A stretch of DNA of 64,000 bases from Breoghania corrubedonensis (GTDB taxonomy: Bacteria; Pseudomonadota; Alphaproteobacteria; Rhizobiales; Stappiaceae), in contig NZ_QAYG01000003.1 in the NCBI RefSeq assembly GCF_003053845.1, positions 310,001-374,000 on the forward strand, written 5' to 3'. The position numbers and the translations under genes were made by a program. Positions 27,062-37,462 of this stretch are shown here, piece after piece (within the stretch, counting starts at the first letter, position 1; each line of letters starts with the position of its first letter). Below the pieces are notes generated by a model. The model was not told where the DNA came from. It worked only from the letters and a program-made list of their open reading frames with translations, and did no database searches.

Positions 27062-28747
27062 TCAGGTGGTGGCAACGCGGCTGAGGAAGTGATTGATGCG
27101 CTTGCTCAGATCCGCGGTACTTGAAGACATCTGCCCGGAGGCGTCGAGTACGAACTCGGCCGTGCGTGTGGTGTCGGTCGCAGTGTTGGTCAGCTGAATC
27201 ATGTTGTCGCTGGCCTTGCGCGTGCCGGACGCGGCCGCCTGGACGTTTTCCGAGATCTCCGCGGTCGCAAGTCCCTGTTGCTCAACGGCATCGGCGATAG
27301 CTGTCGTGTAGCCGTTCACTTCCTCCATGATCGCGGCGATCTGCTCGATCACTTCCACTGTTTCCTTAGTGGAGCCTTGAATGGCGCCGACGTGGGCGGA
27401 GATTTCTTCTGTCGCCTTGGAGGTCTGGTTGGCCAGTTCCTTGACTTCCGCAGCAACGACAGCGAAACCCTTGCCGGCTTCGCCTGCACGCGCGGCTTCG
27501 ATCGTGGCGTTGAGGGCGAGCAGGTTCGTCTGTTCGGCGATGGCCTGAATGAGACTGACGACCTCACCGATCTTTTGCGCCGCCTCGTCGAGGCTTGCCA
27601 CCTTGGCGTTCGACTGCTTGGCGCTTGAGGTCGCCTTGGAAACCACCTCGTTGCTCTGAGAGACCTGACGTGTGATCTCGCCGATCGACGCGGCCAGTTC
27701 CTCGGCGGCAGATGCCACGGTCTGCACGTTCTGGCTGGCCCTTTCGGAAGCCTGCGAGGCATCCGCGGCGCTGCTTTCCGTATGAGCCGCATTGGCCTTC
27801 AGCGATTTCGCCGCATCATCGAGCCGACCGGAGTTCTGGTTGACCACGTCGAGCGCGTTTTCAACGTCCACCTTGAAGTCCGTGATCATGGCCTCGATCT
27901 GGTTCTGACGTTGCTCGCGCGCGGCGCGCGCTTCCGCGCTCAGTCCCTCCAGGCGATGGCGTTCCAGCGCGTTCGTTCGGAAGACTGCCACGGCGCGGCT
28001 CATCTCTCCGATTTCGTCTGTGCGCTCTACGCCTTCAACCTCATGTTCCAGGACGTCGTTGGCGATCGCTTCCATCTGCTGGTTAAGCCGGCGAATGGGT
28101 TTCGCGAGCGAACGGGCGAGCAGGAAGGCGAGGGCGAGCGAGATGCCCATGAAGACAAGCGTCAGGCCCGCGCTCTTGACGGCTTCGCTCCAGAAGATTG
28201 TTTCCATGTCGACCATCAGGACGCCTGAGCCGAACACCCAGTCCCACGGCTTGTAGTAGGCGATGTAGCTGGTTTTCTGGAACGTCTTCTTCTTCGGCGA
28301 TTCCCAGCCATAGTTCACATATCCGCCGCCGGAAACGGTCGCCGCGTTGATGAAATCGCGCACATAGTGGCGACCGGCGGGATCCTTGACGTCAAATCGG
28401 CTGGTGCCTTCCTGCTCGGGCCGCGTGGGGCGCAGGACGGTGTTGCCGTCGGACTGGTAGATGAAAACGTAGTTTTTTCCGTTGTAGCGGATTGCGCGAA
28501 TGGCTGCGAGCGCGCGGGCACGGGCTTCTTCGTCAGACATCTCGCCGGATTCGGCGCGCTGTCCGTAAGCGACCGCAATACTCTTCGCGGATTCGACGAC
28601 GCTTCGGATCTCTGTACGCTTGAACGCTTCCAGATTAGTGTACAATGCGTACATCTGGTAGGCCAGCATCACGACAAAACAGAGAGTGAAGAATACGACG
28701 AGGCCGTAGAGTTTTCCCGAGAGAGAGCGGGGGGTTCGGATGGGCAT
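27062..28747 (-). CDS. Methyl-accepting chemotaxis protein with Cache sensor
   Basis: A 561-residue transmembrane chemoreceptor. TM1 is at about 12-33, followed by a periplasmic single Cache domain (about 36-190) with the typical [19 protein letters not shown] and [11 protein letters not shown] segments. TM2 is at about 193-213, then HAMP, then the signalling domain whose tip reads [34 protein letters not shown] lies 8 bases before the ATG. Cache domains bind small organic ligands; which one cannot be read from sequence. There is no chemotaxis operon adjacent, so this is an orphan receptor. Confidence 0.93.
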   Translation of the reverse strand: MPIRTPRSLSGKLYGLVVFFTLCFVVMLAYQMYALYTNLEAFKRTEIRSVVESAKSIAVAYGQRAESGEMSDEEARARALAAIRAIRYNGKNYVFIYQSDGNTVLRPTRPEQEGTSRFDVKDPAGRHYVRDFINAATVSGGGYVNYGWESPKKKTFQKTSYIAYYKPWDWVFGSGVLMVDMETIFWSEAVKSAGLTLVFMGISLALAFLLARSLAKPIRRLNQQMEAIANDVLEHEVEGVERTDEIGEMSRAVAVFRTNALERHRLEGLSAEARAAREQRQNQIEAMITDFKVDVENALDVVNQNSGRLDDAAKSLKANAAHTESSAADASQASERASQNVQTVASAAEELAASIGEITRQVSQSNEVVSKATSSAKQSNAKVASLDEAAQKIGEVVSLIQAIAEQTNLLALNATIEAARAGEAGKGFAVVAAEVKELANQTSKATEEISAHVGAIQGSTKETVEVIEQIAAIMEEVNGYTTAIADAVEQQGLATAEISENVQAAASGTRKASDNMIQLTNTATDTTRTAEFVLDASGQMSSSTADLSKRINHFLSRVATT

Positions 28748-29077
28748 TTATAGCTCCAGAGAAGGCGCCAATATTAGGTGATCGATGAGCGTTTGATCAT
28801 AAGGGAGAGTAAATTAAGGAAAGATTGCGGGCTAAGCGCAAATGCAATGGGTAGCAATACGTGTGTGGCTCGGTATTGGGAAAAGATGCCTAGATTGCGA
28901 TGAGTGGCAATTATCCACAGGTGTAAGATCCCGGAATTGCGAGGAAAAACGTCGCTTCTCGGGCTCGGGACGAAAAGTTTTTGTCAAAATGACGCGGCCG
29001 GATTTTCCGGGCGCTTGACTTCCGATGCACCGCGCCGTACATCGAGCCCACTTCGCAGCGGCCAGCCGCTTCGAAAC
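28748..29077. other. Intergenic region, chemoreceptor / tRNA-Asp
   Basis: 330 bp hold the chemoreceptor promoter on the minus strand and the tRNA promoter on the plus strand. One perfect DnaA-box sequence, TTATCCACA, is at 28911-28919; I find no second copy nearby. Confidence 0.5.
29015..29043 (+). promoter_or_regulatory. Sigma-70 type promoter of tRNA-Asp
   Basis: TTGACT and TACATC are separated by 17 bp, with a predicted start near 29050, about 28 bp before the mature tRNA. Confidence 0.65.
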
Positions 29078-29154
29078 GCGGGTGTAGCTCAGATGGTTAG
29101 AGTGCCGGCCTGTCACGCCGGAGGTCGCGGGTTCGAGCCCCGTCACTCGCGCCA
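29078..29154 (+). tRNA. tRNA-Asp (GTC)
   Basis: 77 bases fold into a full cloverleaf. The acceptor stem is GCGGGTG with CACTCGC, the anticodon GTC is at 29112-29114 in the loop CTGTCAC, the T loop is GTTCGAG, and CCA is encoded. No other tRNA is seen in the window. Confidence 0.97.
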
Positions 29155-29202
29155 CTTCCCACTGGAACCCTTGAGGGTCCAATCAAGTAAGGGAAGTGGC
29201 GC
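29149..29202. repeat. Inverted repeat including the tRNA-Asp 3' end
   Basis: GCGCCACTTCCC (29149-29160) spans the last acceptor bases and the CCA. Its exact reverse complement is at 29191-29202. The 30-nt loop holds a second small stem (GGAACCC/GGGTCC). In the precursor this could pair with the CCA end or act in 3' processing. Confidence 0.6.
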
Positions 29203-29773
29203 GGCGCCGTGTAGAACGGCCGGACATCCCCCCTTTCATGTTCTCCTTCGATACTTCAATCGCTTGAATGTCGTCGCGCGCATACTGTGCTGTCGGTCCA
29301 TATCGCAGGTCTGAAGCGTGCGATCCGCTCTCTGGTTCGGACCTGGATCGGGGAAGGGGCGGCATCCTTGTGTGGAGCCCGGTGGCTTTAAACTTGAGTA
29401 ATTTACTCAAGTAATTGAACAGGCGATGGATTCTTTTCTGAGTCGTCTCCTGAGGAAGGTGTTTCATGCCCCGGCGCCAGCCACGGTGGCGACACTTATG
29501 GAAATTTCGCAAATTCTGTATCGACCGCGTAATTCTGCGGCTGGTGGTGGTGCGCTGCGGCAAGATACAGTCAACTCGCGGATATCAACGTCCGCAGGGG
29601 ACTTGCCACGTTAGAACCAGTGGGATAAGCGTGCGGTCGCGCCTCGGCCGCGCTGCCCATTCTGGGAGGCGGTTCGGAATGCCGGCCGGGTCGCGCTGCG
29701 GGTTCTCCGCCCGCACCTCTCCCAATCCGGCTCCGCGCGGTTAGACCGAACCAACGCGCAAGGATGTTCGACC
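29155..29773. other. Leader region of the nuo operon
   Basis: 619 bp separate tRNA-Asp and nuoA. No convincing gene is present. A weak promoter candidate (TTGCCA-N16-GATAAG, 29603-29630) lies about 140 bp upstream of nuoA. A long palindrome is listed separately. Confidence 0.45.
29392..29412. promoter_or_regulatory. 21-bp perfect palindrome, likely operator
   Basis: ACTTGAGTAA and TTACTCAAGT are exact inverted repeats around a single T. This symmetry fits binding by a dimeric regulator. It is 361 bp upstream of nuoA. The regulator is not known to me. Confidence 0.55.
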
Positions 29774-30139
29774 ATGGAAGATCTTCTGAAAGACTACGTG
29801 CCAATCGTCGTCTTCATCGGGATTTCGCTCGTCATTGGTCTGGCCCTTCTCGTTTCGCCATTCCTGCTTGCCTTCAAGAGCCCCGATGCAGAAAAGAACT
29901 CGGCGTATGAGTGTGGCTTCAATGCGTTCGACGATGCGCGCATGAAGTTCGACATCCGGTTCTATCTGGTTGCCATTCTTTTCATCATCTTCGATCTTGA
30001 GGTTGCCTTTCTGTTTCCGTGGGCCATTACTTTCGGCAAGCTCGGCTGGTACGGCTTCACGTCGATGATGGTGTTCCTTGCCGTGTTGACGATCGGCTTC
30101 ATATACGAATGGAAGAAGGGAGCGCTGGAATGGGATTGA
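29774..30139 (+). CDS. nuoA: NADH-quinone oxidoreductase subunit A
   Basis: A 121-residue membrane subunit of complex I with three predicted helices (about 10-32, 61-83, 88-110). The conserved loop [21 protein letters not shown] is the part that contacts the quinone site. AAGGA precedes the ATG. This is the first gene of a complete nuoA-N operon on the plus strand. It overlaps nuoB by 10 bp. Confidence 0.96.
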   Translation: MEDLLKDYVPIVVFIGISLVIGLALLVSPFLLAFKSPDAEKNSAYECGFNAFDDARMKFDIRFYLVAILFIIFDLEVAFLFPWAITFGKLGWYGFTSMMVFLAVLTIGFIYEWKKGALEWD

Positions 30140-30708
30140 GCGCATCCGAAGCCCTGGTGGCGCAAAAGCCCAAGGGGATAATCGATCCGAACACCGGCAA
30201 GCCGGTTGGTTCCGACGATCCGTTTTTCCTCGACATGAATGACGAGCTCGCTGACAAGGGCTTTCTCGTCACGTCGACCGACAATCTGATCCAGTGGGCG
30301 CGAACGGGCTCGCTGATGTGGATGACCTTCGGTCTTGCGTGCTGCGCGGTCGAGATGATGCAGCTTTCAATGCCGCGCTATGATGTGGAGCGCTTCGGCT
30401 TCGCGCCGCGCGCCAGCCCCCGCCAGTCCGACGTGATGATTGTGGCAGGCACGCTTACCAACAAGATGGCGCCGGCGCTGCGCAAGGTCTACGACCAGAT
30501 GCCCGAGCCGCGTTACGTCATATCGATGGGCTCGTGCGCCAATGGCGGCGGCTACTATCACTATTCCTATTCGGTGGTGCGCGGCTGTGATCGCGTGGTA
30601 CCGGTCGACATCTACGTTCCCGGCTGCCCTCCGACAGCCGAGGCGCTTCTTTACGGCGTGCTGCTTCTGCAGAAGAAAATTCGCCGTACCGGCACGATCG
30701 AACGGTAG
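30130..30708 (+). CDS. nuoB: NADH-quinone oxidoreductase subunit B
   Basis: A 192-residue peripheral-arm subunit that carries Fe-S cluster N2 next to the quinone site. The four ligands are visible: the tandem C71-C72 ([10 protein letters not shown]), C136 (GSCANGGG) and C166 (VPGCPPTA). The ATG at 30130 lies within the end of nuoA, giving translational coupling. The N-terminal 30 residues before the core are longer than in E. coli, as is common in alphaproteobacteria and mitochondria. Confidence 0.96.
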   Translation: MGLSASEALVAQKPKGIIDPNTGKPVGSDDPFFLDMNDELADKGFLVTSTDNLIQWARTGSLMWMTFGLACCAVEMMQLSMPRYDVERFGFAPRASPRQSDVMIVAGTLTNKMAPALRKVYDQMPEPRYVISMGSCANGGGYYHYSYSVVRGCDRVVPVDIYVPGCPPTAEALLYGVLLLQKKIRRTGTIER

Positions 30709-30742
30709 TTTCTCACTCGACGACGCACAGGTTCCAGACACG

Positions 30743-31348
30743 ATGGACGAGACGCTTCAGGAGCTAGGCGAATACATCTCGCAAGTCCGCGGCGAAGATG
30801 TGCTTGGATTTGATGTTGCCTACGGGGAGCTTACGGTTCGCGTAGCAGTGGAATCGATCGTTGAGACGATCCGCTTTCTGCGCGATGACGTTCGCTGCCA
30901 GTTCGTCAATCTCACGGACATTTGCGGTGTCGACTGGCCGACGCGGCCGCAGCGTTTCGACGTCGTCTACCATTTCCTGAGCCCGCGCCAGAACCTGCGG
31001 ATCCGGGTGAAGGTCATGACGGATGAAGCCCGTCCAGTGCCTTCGGTCACATCGATTTTCCCCAGCGCCGACTGGTTCGAGCGTGAGGTTTACGACATGT
31101 ATGGGGTGCTGTTCACGGGCCATCCCGATCTGCGCCGCATCCTCACCGATTACGGTTTCGACGGTCACCCGCTGAGGAAGGACTTTCCGCTCACGGGTTT
31201 CGTCGAGGTTCGTTACGACGACGAGCAGAAGCGGGTTGTCTACGAGCCTGTCCGGCTCAATCAGGAATTCCGCAATTTCGACTTTCTCTCGCCCTGGGAA
31301 GGCACTGACTACGTGCTTCCCGGCGATGAGAAAGCCAAGACCAACTGA
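30743..31348 (+). CDS. nuoC: NADH-quinone oxidoreductase subunit C
   Basis: A 201-residue peripheral subunit (30-kDa homologue), separate from NuoD as in alphaproteobacteria, whereas E. coli has a NuoCD fusion. The signature [26 protein letters not shown] is present near residues 113-138. The ATG at 30743 is 34 bp past nuoB with only a weak ribosome site. It contains no cluster and helps shape the quinone-side module. Confidence 0.95.
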   Translation: MDETLQELGEYISQVRGEDVLGFDVAYGELTVRVAVESIVETIRFLRDDVRCQFVNLTDICGVDWPTRPQRFDVVYHFLSPRQNLRIRVKVMTDEARPVPSVTSIFPSADWFEREVYDMYGVLFTGHPDLRRILTDYGFDGHPLRKDFPLTGFVEVRYDDEQKRVVYEPVRLNQEFRNFDFLSPWEGTDYVLPGDEKAKTN

Positions 31349-31357
31349 GGCGATCCG

Positions 31358-32542
31358 ATGGCCGAGGCGCAGGTCCGTAACTTCAATATCAATTTCGGTC
31401 CGCAGCATCCGGCGGCGCATGGCGTTTTGCGTCTCGTGCTGGAGCTTGACGGCGAACTCGTCACCCGGGTTGATCCTCACATCGGCCTGCTGCACCGCGG
31501 CACCGAGAAGCTGATCGAATACAAGACCTATCTTCAGTCCGTGCCCTATTTTGATCGGCTCGACTACGTCGCGCCGATGAATCAGGAACATGCCTTTGCG
31601 CTGGCTGTCGAAAAGCTTCTGGGTATAGAGGTGCCCAGGCGCGGCCAGCTTATCCGTGTCCTTTATTCCGAGATCGGGCGCATTCTCAATCACCTGCTGA
31701 ACGTCACCACGCAGGCGATGGATGTCGGCGCGCTCACTCCGCCGCTTTGGGGGTTCGAACAGCGCGAAAAGCTCATGGTCTTCTACGAGCGGGCCTGCGG
31801 CGCGCGCCTCCATGCGGCCTATTTCCGCCCGGGCGGCGTCCATCAGGATCTGCCTCCGGCACTGCTCGATGATATCTGGGATTTCTGCGATCCGTTCCTT
31901 GATGCGCTCGCCGATATCGACGGACTGATCACCCAAAACCGCATCTTCAAGCAGCGCAATGTCGATATCGGCGTCGTCACCCTTGAGGATTGCTGGAAGT
32001 GGGGTTTTTCCGGCGTGATGGTGCGTGGCTCGGGCGCGACCTGGGATCTGCGCAAGAGCCAGCCTTACGAGTGCTATCCCGAACTCGAGTTCGACATTCC
32101 CGTCGGCAAGAACGGCGACTGTTACGACCGTTATCTCATCCGTATGGAAGAGATGCGTCAGTCCATCCGGATCATGAAGCAGTGCCTGGAGAAGCTGACC
32201 GTGGAGCGTGGCCCCGTTTCCTCGCGCGATGGCAAGGTGGTGCCGCCCAAGCGCGGTGAGATGAAGCGTTCCATGGAAGGGCTCATCCACCACTTCAAGC
32301 TATACACCGAGGGCTACCACGTGCCGGAAGGCGAGACCTATTCCTGCGTCGAGGCGCCGAAGGGCGAATTTGGCGTCTATCTGGTTTCCGATGGCACCAA
32401 CAAGCCGTATCGCTGCAAGATCAAGGCGCCTGGCTACGCGCATCTTCAGGCGATGGATTTCATTTGTCAGGGCCACCAGCTCGCCGACGTCTCGGCAATT
32501 CTCGGCTCGCTCGATATCGTGTTTGGAGAGGTTGACCGGTAA
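31358..32542 (+). CDS. nuoD: NADH-quinone oxidoreductase subunit D
   Basis: A 394-residue 49-kDa-type subunit that forms the quinone-binding cavity with NuoB. The start [18 protein letters not shown] carries the conserved His of the quinone site. [13 protein letters not shown] and the C-terminal [13 protein letters not shown] end are as in the family. It follows nuoC by 9 bp and nuoE begins one base past its stop. Length is standard for unfused NuoD. Confidence 0.96.
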   Translation: MAEAQVRNFNINFGPQHPAAHGVLRLVLELDGELVTRVDPHIGLLHRGTEKLIEYKTYLQSVPYFDRLDYVAPMNQEHAFALAVEKLLGIEVPRRGQLIRVLYSEIGRILNHLLNVTTQAMDVGALTPPLWGFEQREKLMVFYERACGARLHAAYFRPGGVHQDLPPALLDDIWDFCDPFLDALADIDGLITQNRIFKQRNVDIGVVTLEDCWKWGFSGVMVRGSGATWDLRKSQPYECYPELEFDIPVGKNGDCYDRYLIRMEEMRQSIRIMKQCLEKLTVERGPVSSRDGKVVPPKRGEMKRSMEGLIHHFKLYTEGYHVPEGETYSCVEAPKGEFGVYLVSDGTNKPYRCKIKAPGYAHLQAMDFICQGHQLADVSAILGSLDIVFGEVDR

Positions 32543-32543
32543 A

Positions 32544-33689
32544 ATGACAGTTCGTCGCCTCCACCCCGAACAGCCTGCCGATTTCGCGCTGACGCCCGAG
32601 AATCTGGAGTGGGCGAACGCGCAGATCGCGAAGTATCCGGAAGGCCGTCAGGCCTCGGCCGTGATCCCGATCCTGTGGCGCGCTCAGGAACAGCACGACG
32701 GCTGGCTGCCTGAACCGGCGATCCGCTGCGTCGCCGATCTCCTCGGGATGCCCTATATCCGCGTGCTCGAGGTCGCCACCTTTTACACCATGTTCCAGCT
32801 CTCGCCCGTGGGCAAGAAGGCGCATGTGCAGGTCTGCGGGACGACACCGTGCATGCTGCGCGGATCGGACGGTCTGATCGCGGTCTGCAAGAAGAAGATC
32901 GCGGCTCATGCGCATGATTTGTCCCAAGACGGCAATTTCTCGTGGGAAGAGGTCGAGTGTCTCGGTGCGTGCTCCAACGCGCCGATGGTGCAGATCTGGA
33001 AGGACACCTACGAGGATCTGACGCCGGAAGATTTCGAGAAGCTGCTCGATGATATCGCGGCGGGCAAGGACGTGGTGCCGGGTCCCGCCAATGGCAGACG
33101 CTTCGCGGCGCCTCTGGAAGGGGCGACGACGCTCGGTGAGATCAAGGACGATACCAAGGGCGCTGATCCGCTTCCCCATGTGGTGAACGGCGCCGAGGCG
33201 GCCTCTCGGGTTTTCGCCGGGGCTTCGATCAATGGCGGGCCGGGCGGCGCGCCGATGAATGGCGGCGTCGGCTCCAGGCCGGCAAAGGCGGTTTCGTCCG
33301 GCAAGGCGGAGCCGGTCAGCAAGCCTGCCGCCAAAGCAGCTTCCGCCAAGACACCGTCAAAGGCTGCCGCAAAGGCTGCCGCCGAGACGGAGGAGGGGCA
33401 GCCTGAGCTTCTCAAGGCGCCGCGCGGCGGAAAAGCCGACGATCTCAAGAAGATCAAAGGCTTGGGCTCAAAAATTGAAGGTATGCTGAACGATCTCGGT
33501 GTTTTTCATTTCGACCAGATCGCCTCTTGGGGCGATGTGGAGAAGAACTGGATCGACGGCAAGTTGACATTCCGCGGCCGGATCGAGCGCGAGAACTGGG
33601 TGGAACAGGCCAAGGCCCTGGCGGCCGGCGAGGAAACCGAGTTCTCAAAGCGTGTCGAAGCCGGCGACGTGCCGACGAGCAAGGGGTGA
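32544..33689 (+). CDS. nuoE: NADH-quinone oxidoreductase subunit E with C-terminal extension
   Basis: A 381-residue protein, about twice the usual NuoE length. Residues 1-190 are the thioredoxin-like ferredoxin with [2Fe-2S] ligands C98, C103, C139 and C143. A low-complexity linker rich in Ala, Lys, Pro and Gly follows (about 200-300). The last 80 residues contain a helix-hairpin-helix-like segment ([15 protein letters not shown]) and a predicted helical tail. Similar extensions are known in rhizobial NuoE; their role is unknown. The ATG starts one base after the nuoD stop. Confidence 0.93.
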   Translation: MTVRRLHPEQPADFALTPENLEWANAQIAKYPEGRQASAVIPILWRAQEQHDGWLPEPAIRCVADLLGMPYIRVLEVATFYTMFQLSPVGKKAHVQVCGTTPCMLRGSDGLIAVCKKKIAAHAHDLSQDGNFSWEEVECLGACSNAPMVQIWKDTYEDLTPEDFEKLLDDIAAGKDVVPGPANGRRFAAPLEGATTLGEIKDDTKGADPLPHVVNGAEAASRVFAGASINGGPGGAPMNGGVGSRPAKAVSSGKAEPVSKPAAKAASAKTPSKAAAKAAAETEEGQPELLKAPRGGKADDLKKIKGLGSKIEGMLNDLGVFHFDQIASWGDVEKNWIDGKLTFRGRIERENWVEQAKALAAGEETEFSKRVEAGDVPTSKG

Positions 33690-33693
33690 GGCG

Positions 33694-34998
33694 ATGCTGA
33701 AGGATCAAGACCGCATCTTCACCAATGTCTACGGCCTTCACGATTGGGGGCTGAAGGGCGCTATGCAGCGCGGCCAGTGGGATGGCACCAAGGCCATTCT
33801 GGAAAAGGGCCGCGACTGGATCATCGAACAGATGAAGGCGTCGGGCCTGCGCGGGCGCGGCGGTGCCGGCTTTCCGACAGGACTGAAATGGTCTTTCATG
33901 CCCAAGGAAGTTGGTGAACGGCCGCATTATCTTGTGGTCAATGCCGACGAATCCGAGCCCGGTACCTGCAAGGACCGCGAGATCCTGCGTCACGACCCTC
34001 ACCATCTGGTGGAAGGGTGCCTGATCGCCGGTTTCGCGATGAGAGCGCATACGGCCTTCATCTACGTGCGCGGCGAGTTCATCCGTGAACGCGAGCGTCT
34101 GCAGGCTGCGATCGATCAGGCCTATGAGGCGAAGCTGATCGGTAAGAACAACAAGAATGGCTGGGACTTCGACATCATCGTCCATCACGGCGCAGGTGCC
34201 TATATCTGCGGCGAGGAGACGGCGTTGCTGGAAAGCCTGGAAGGCAAGAAGGGCCAGCCACGGCTGAAGCCGCCTTTCCCGGCCAATGTCGGTCTTTATG
34301 GCTGCCCCTCCACGGTGAACAACGTGGAATCGATAGCTGTCGCTCCCACGATCCTGCGCCGGGGCGCGTCATGGTTCTCCGGGCTCGGCAAGCCGAACAA
34401 TACCGGTACCAAGCTTTTCGCGATCTCCGGCCACGTGGAGCGTCCCTGCGTGGTGGAAGAGGAGATGGGCATTCCCTTCCGCGAGCTTGTCGAGAGGCAT
34501 TGCGGTGGCATTCGGGGCGGCTGGGACAACCTGAAGGCCATCATTCCGGGTGGTTCGTCGGTGCCTCTTCTGCCGGCTTCCGAATGCGACGAACTCGACA
34601 TGGATTTCGATACGTTGCGCGGCAAGCAGTCGGGCCTTGGCACGGCGGCGGTGATCGTGATGGACAAGTCCACGGACGTCATCAAGGCGATCGCGCGGAT
34701 CGCGTATTTCTACAAGCACGAGAGTTGCGGTCAGTGCACGCCCTGCCGGGAAGGAACCGGCTGGATGTGGCGCGTGATGGAACGCATGGCCCGCGGTGAG
34801 GCGCAGAAGAGCGAGATCGACACGCTGTTCAACGTCACCAAGCAGGTCGAGGGCCACACCATCTGTGCGCTCGGCGATGCGGCGGCCTGGCCGATCCAGG
34901 GTCTGATCCGCCACTTCCGCCCCGAGATCGAGCAGCGCATTGACGAATTCACGCGCAATGCCAAGCCGGCGGAAGCGCCGTTGGCGGCGGCGGAGTAG
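33694..34998 (+). CDS. nuoF: NADH-quinone oxidoreductase subunit F
   Basis: A 434-residue NADH-binding subunit with FMN and cluster N3. The glycine-rich NADH loop [16 protein letters not shown] (about 50-65), the FMN-region motif [13 protein letters not shown], and the cluster ligands [15 protein letters not shown] plus a later Cys (HTICALGD) are all present. It is the entry point for electrons. The ATG follows nuoE by 4 bp. Confidence 0.96.
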   Translation: MLKDQDRIFTNVYGLHDWGLKGAMQRGQWDGTKAILEKGRDWIIEQMKASGLRGRGGAGFPTGLKWSFMPKEVGERPHYLVVNADESEPGTCKDREILRHDPHHLVEGCLIAGFAMRAHTAFIYVRGEFIRERERLQAAIDQAYEAKLIGKNNKNGWDFDIIVHHGAGAYICGEETALLESLEGKKGQPRLKPPFPANVGLYGCPSTVNNVESIAVAPTILRRGASWFSGLGKPNNTGTKLFAISGHVERPCVVEEEMGIPFRELVERHCGGIRGGWDNLKAIIPGGSSVPLLPASECDELDMDFDTLRGKQSGLGTAAVIVMDKSTDVIKAIARIAYFYKHESCGQCTPCREGTGWMWRVMERMARGEAQKSEIDTLFNVTKQVEGHTICALGDAAAWPIQGLIRHFRPEIEQRIDEFTRNAKPAEAPLAAAE

Positions 34999-35002
34999 CG
35001 TC

Positions 35003-35350
35003 ATGAAGATCCACGATGAAAAACACCGCATCAGCGTGACACACAGCGATCTTTCCGGATCGGTCTTCGATGATGTGAACCTGTCCGGCAGTCGCTACGA
35101 GAACGTGAACATGTCGGGCAGCAAGTTCCACAACATCAATCTGTCAGGCTGTACGTTCGAGGACATGAACATGTCCGGATGGACGGTGAACGACGCGAAC
35201 CTGTCGGGCATGAGCGTTAGCAAGGCCAATCTGGCGGGGGCGGCCGTCGTCGGTTGCCGCCTTGAGGGCATGACGATCGACGGGATCGAAGTATCCGCGC
35301 TGCTGGCAGCGTGGAAGGAAACCAACACGACAGGCGGGGCCGAGAAGTGA
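35003..35350 (+). CDS. Pentapeptide-repeat protein inside the nuo operon
   Basis: A 115-residue protein made of about 16 pentapeptides from residue 16 to 96. Alternating NLSG/NMSG and F-x-x-[VIM] units recur (for example DLSGS, NLSGS, NMSGS, NLSGC). This predicts a short right-handed quadrilateral beta-helix. The gene begins 4 bp after nuoF, and its stop overlaps the nuoG start (TGATG), so it is co-translated with complex I subunits. No enzymatic residues are evident. I infer an assembly or accessory role; it could also be a DNA-mimic type protein unrelated to complex I. Confidence 0.88.
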   Translation: MKIHDEKHRISVTHSDLSGSVFDDVNLSGSRYENVNMSGSKFHNINLSGCTFEDMNMSGWTVNDANLSGMSVSKANLAGAAVVGCRLEGMTIDGIEVSALLAAWKETNTTGGAEK

Positions 35351-37446
35351 TGGCCAAACTCATCGTCGACGGAAAAGAAATCGAGGTCCCGGCCGAATAC
35401 ACGCTGCTTCAGGCGTGTGAGGAGGCTGGCGCCGAAGTACCGCGTTTCTGCTTCCATGATCGCCTGTCGATCGCCGGCAACTGCCGCATGTGCCTTGTGG
35501 AAGTGAAGGGCGGGCCGCCGAAGCCGACTGCTTCCTGCGCCATGTCCGTCCGCGACTTGCGGCCCGGCCCCAACGGCGAGCCGCCGGTCGTGGAGACCAA
35601 GTCGCCGATGGTCAAGAAGGCGCGCGAAGGCGTGATGGAGTTCCTGCTGATCAACCATCCGCTCGACTGCCCGATCTGCGATCAGGGCGGCGAGTGCGAT
35701 CTGCAGGACCAGGCGATGGCCTACGGCATCGACGCATCGCGCTTCCACGAGAACAAGCGTGCCGTTGAGGACAAGTACATCGGTCCGCTGGTGAAGACGA
35801 TCATGACGCGGTGCATCCACTGCACCCGCTGCGTTCGCTTCACGACGGAAGTCGCCGGTATTTCCGAGCTTGGCCTGATCGGCCGTGGTGAGGATGCCGA
35901 GATCACGACCTATCTGGAAGCGGCTCTCACGTCCGAGTTGCAGGGGAATGTCATCGATCTCTGCCCTGTCGGAGCGCTGACCTCCAAGCCTTACGCGTTC
36001 AAGGCGCGGCCGTGGGAACTGACCAAGACCGAGTCCGTAGATGTCATGGACGCGGTAGGTTCCGCCATTCGCGTGGATACCCGTGGTCGCGAAGTGATGC
36101 GTGTTCTGCCGCGTCTCAATGAGGCGGTGAACGAGGAGTGGATCTCCGACAAGACACGCTTCATCTTTGACGGCCTGAAGACCCAGCGTCTCGACCGGCC
36201 CTACGTGAAGGTCGAGGGAAAGTTCAAGGCTGCCGACTGGAACACGGCGTTCGATGCCATTGCGGCGAAGCTCAAGGGTGTCGACGGCAAGCGCATCGGC
36301 GCGATCGCCGGCGATATGGCGAGTGTGGAAGAAATGTTCGCGCTCAAGCAGCTGTTGGAAAGCCTCGGCTCGCCGAACATGGACTGCCGTCAGGATGGAG
36401 CCGCACTCTCTCCCGCTTTTGGTCGGTCGTCCTATCTCTTCAATTCGACGATCGATGGCATCGAGGACGCGGATGCGATCCTGATCATCGGTTCCAATCC
36501 GCGCAAGGAAGCCTCTGTTCTGAATGCGCGTATCCGCAAGCGCTGGCGGCGCGGCGACCTCAAGATCGGCGTTATCGGTGAGCAGGCGGATCTGACCTAC
36601 GACTACGATTTCCTCGGAGCCGGACCTCAATCGCTGGCGGATCTTGTTGCTGGCAAGCTCGCTTTTGCCGAAGTGCTCAAGACTGCGGAACGTCCGCTGA
36701 TTATCGTCGGGCAGGGCGCTCTGGCACGCAAGGACGGCGCGGCCGTGCTCTCCAACGCCGCGAAGCTTGCAAAGGCCGTCGGTGCGCTTTCCGATGACTG
36801 GAACGGCTTCAACGTGCTGCACACGGCGGCTGCAAGGGTCGGTGGCCTCGATATTGGCTTTGTGCCGGGCGAGGGCGGTCTCGGGACGGCCGACATCATG
36901 CAGGCGGCCGGCAAGGGCGATCTCGACGTGGTGTTCCTGCTGGGCGCCGATGAAATCGACATGACGCAGTTTGGCGATGCCCTCGTCGTCTATATCGGTA
37001 CCCACGGCGATGCCGGTGCGCACCGCGCCGATATCATTCTGCCGGGCGCGGCCTATACGGAAAAGAGCGGGCTGTTCGTCAACACCGAGGGGCGGGTTCA
37101 GGCGACCTCGCGCGCGGCCTTCCCTCCGGGAGATGCTCGCGAGGATTGGGCTATCCTGCGTGCCCTGTCGGCCAAGCTCGGCAAGACACTTGGGTATGAC
37201 TCGCTGGCGGCTCTTCGTACGGTGCTCTTTGCCGAATTCCCGCACATGGCGGAACTCGATGAAATCGCGCCTGGCAACGCTGCGGATGTGGGCAAGATCA
37301 CGGCCGGCGGAGCCCGTCTGGGATCCGATCCGTTCATGTCGCCGGTGAGGGACTTCTATCTCACCAATCCGATCGCACGCGCCTCGGCCATCATGGCCCA
37401 GTGCTCGGCGTTGGCAGCTGAACGCGCGCTCGACGCGGCCGAATGA
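35350..37446 (+). CDS. nuoG: NADH-quinone oxidoreductase subunit G
   Basis: A 698-residue subunit with an N-terminal ferredoxin domain and a C-terminal molybdopterin-oxidoreductase-like domain that binds no Mo here. The [2Fe-2S] ligands are in [18 protein letters not shown]. The His-coordinated cluster is in [19 protein letters not shown]. The next cluster is in [16 protein letters not shown] with a later Cys at DLCPVGAL. The start overlaps the pentapeptide gene stop by one base. Length is like mitochondrial 75-kDa homologues. Confidence 0.96.
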   Translation: MAKLIVDGKEIEVPAEYTLLQACEEAGAEVPRFCFHDRLSIAGNCRMCLVEVKGGPPKPTASCAMSVRDLRPGPNGEPPVVETKSPMVKKAREGVMEFLLINHPLDCPICDQGGECDLQDQAMAYGIDASRFHENKRAVEDKYIGPLVKTIMTRCIHCTRCVRFTTEVAGISELGLIGRGEDAEITTYLEAALTSELQGNVIDLCPVGALTSKPYAFKARPWELTKTESVDVMDAVGSAIRVDTRGREVMRVLPRLNEAVNEEWISDKTRFIFDGLKTQRLDRPYVKVEGKFKAADWNTAFDAIAAKLKGVDGKRIGAIAGDMASVEEMFALKQLLESLGSPNMDCRQDGAALSPAFGRSSYLFNSTIDGIEDADAILIIGSNPRKEASVLNARIRKRWRRGDLKIGVIGEQADLTYDYDFLGAGPQSLADLVAGKLAFAEVLKTAERPLIIVGQGALARKDGAAVLSNAAKLAKAVGALSDDWNGFNVLHTAAARVGGLDIGFVPGEGGLGTADIMQAAGKGDLDVVFLLGADEIDMTQFGDALVVYIGTHGDAGAHRADIILPGAAYTEKSGLFVNTEGRVQATSRAAFPPGDAREDWAILRALSAKLGKTLGYDSLAALRTVLFAEFPHMAELDEIAPGNAADVGKITAGGARLGSDPFMSPVRDFYLTNPIARASAIMAQCSALAAERALDAAE

Positions 37447-37462
37447 GGGACGGACACCGGGT

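Noticed and set aside
28832-29182. Minus-strand reading frame of 116 codons over tRNA-Asp
   Set aside because: It is the antisense of the tRNA gene and gives the well-known spurious VTGLEPATSGVTG-type peptide.
30764-32293. Minus-strand open frame of 509 codons opposite nuoC and nuoD
   Set aside because: Antisense shadow; both plus-strand genes are intact and conserved.
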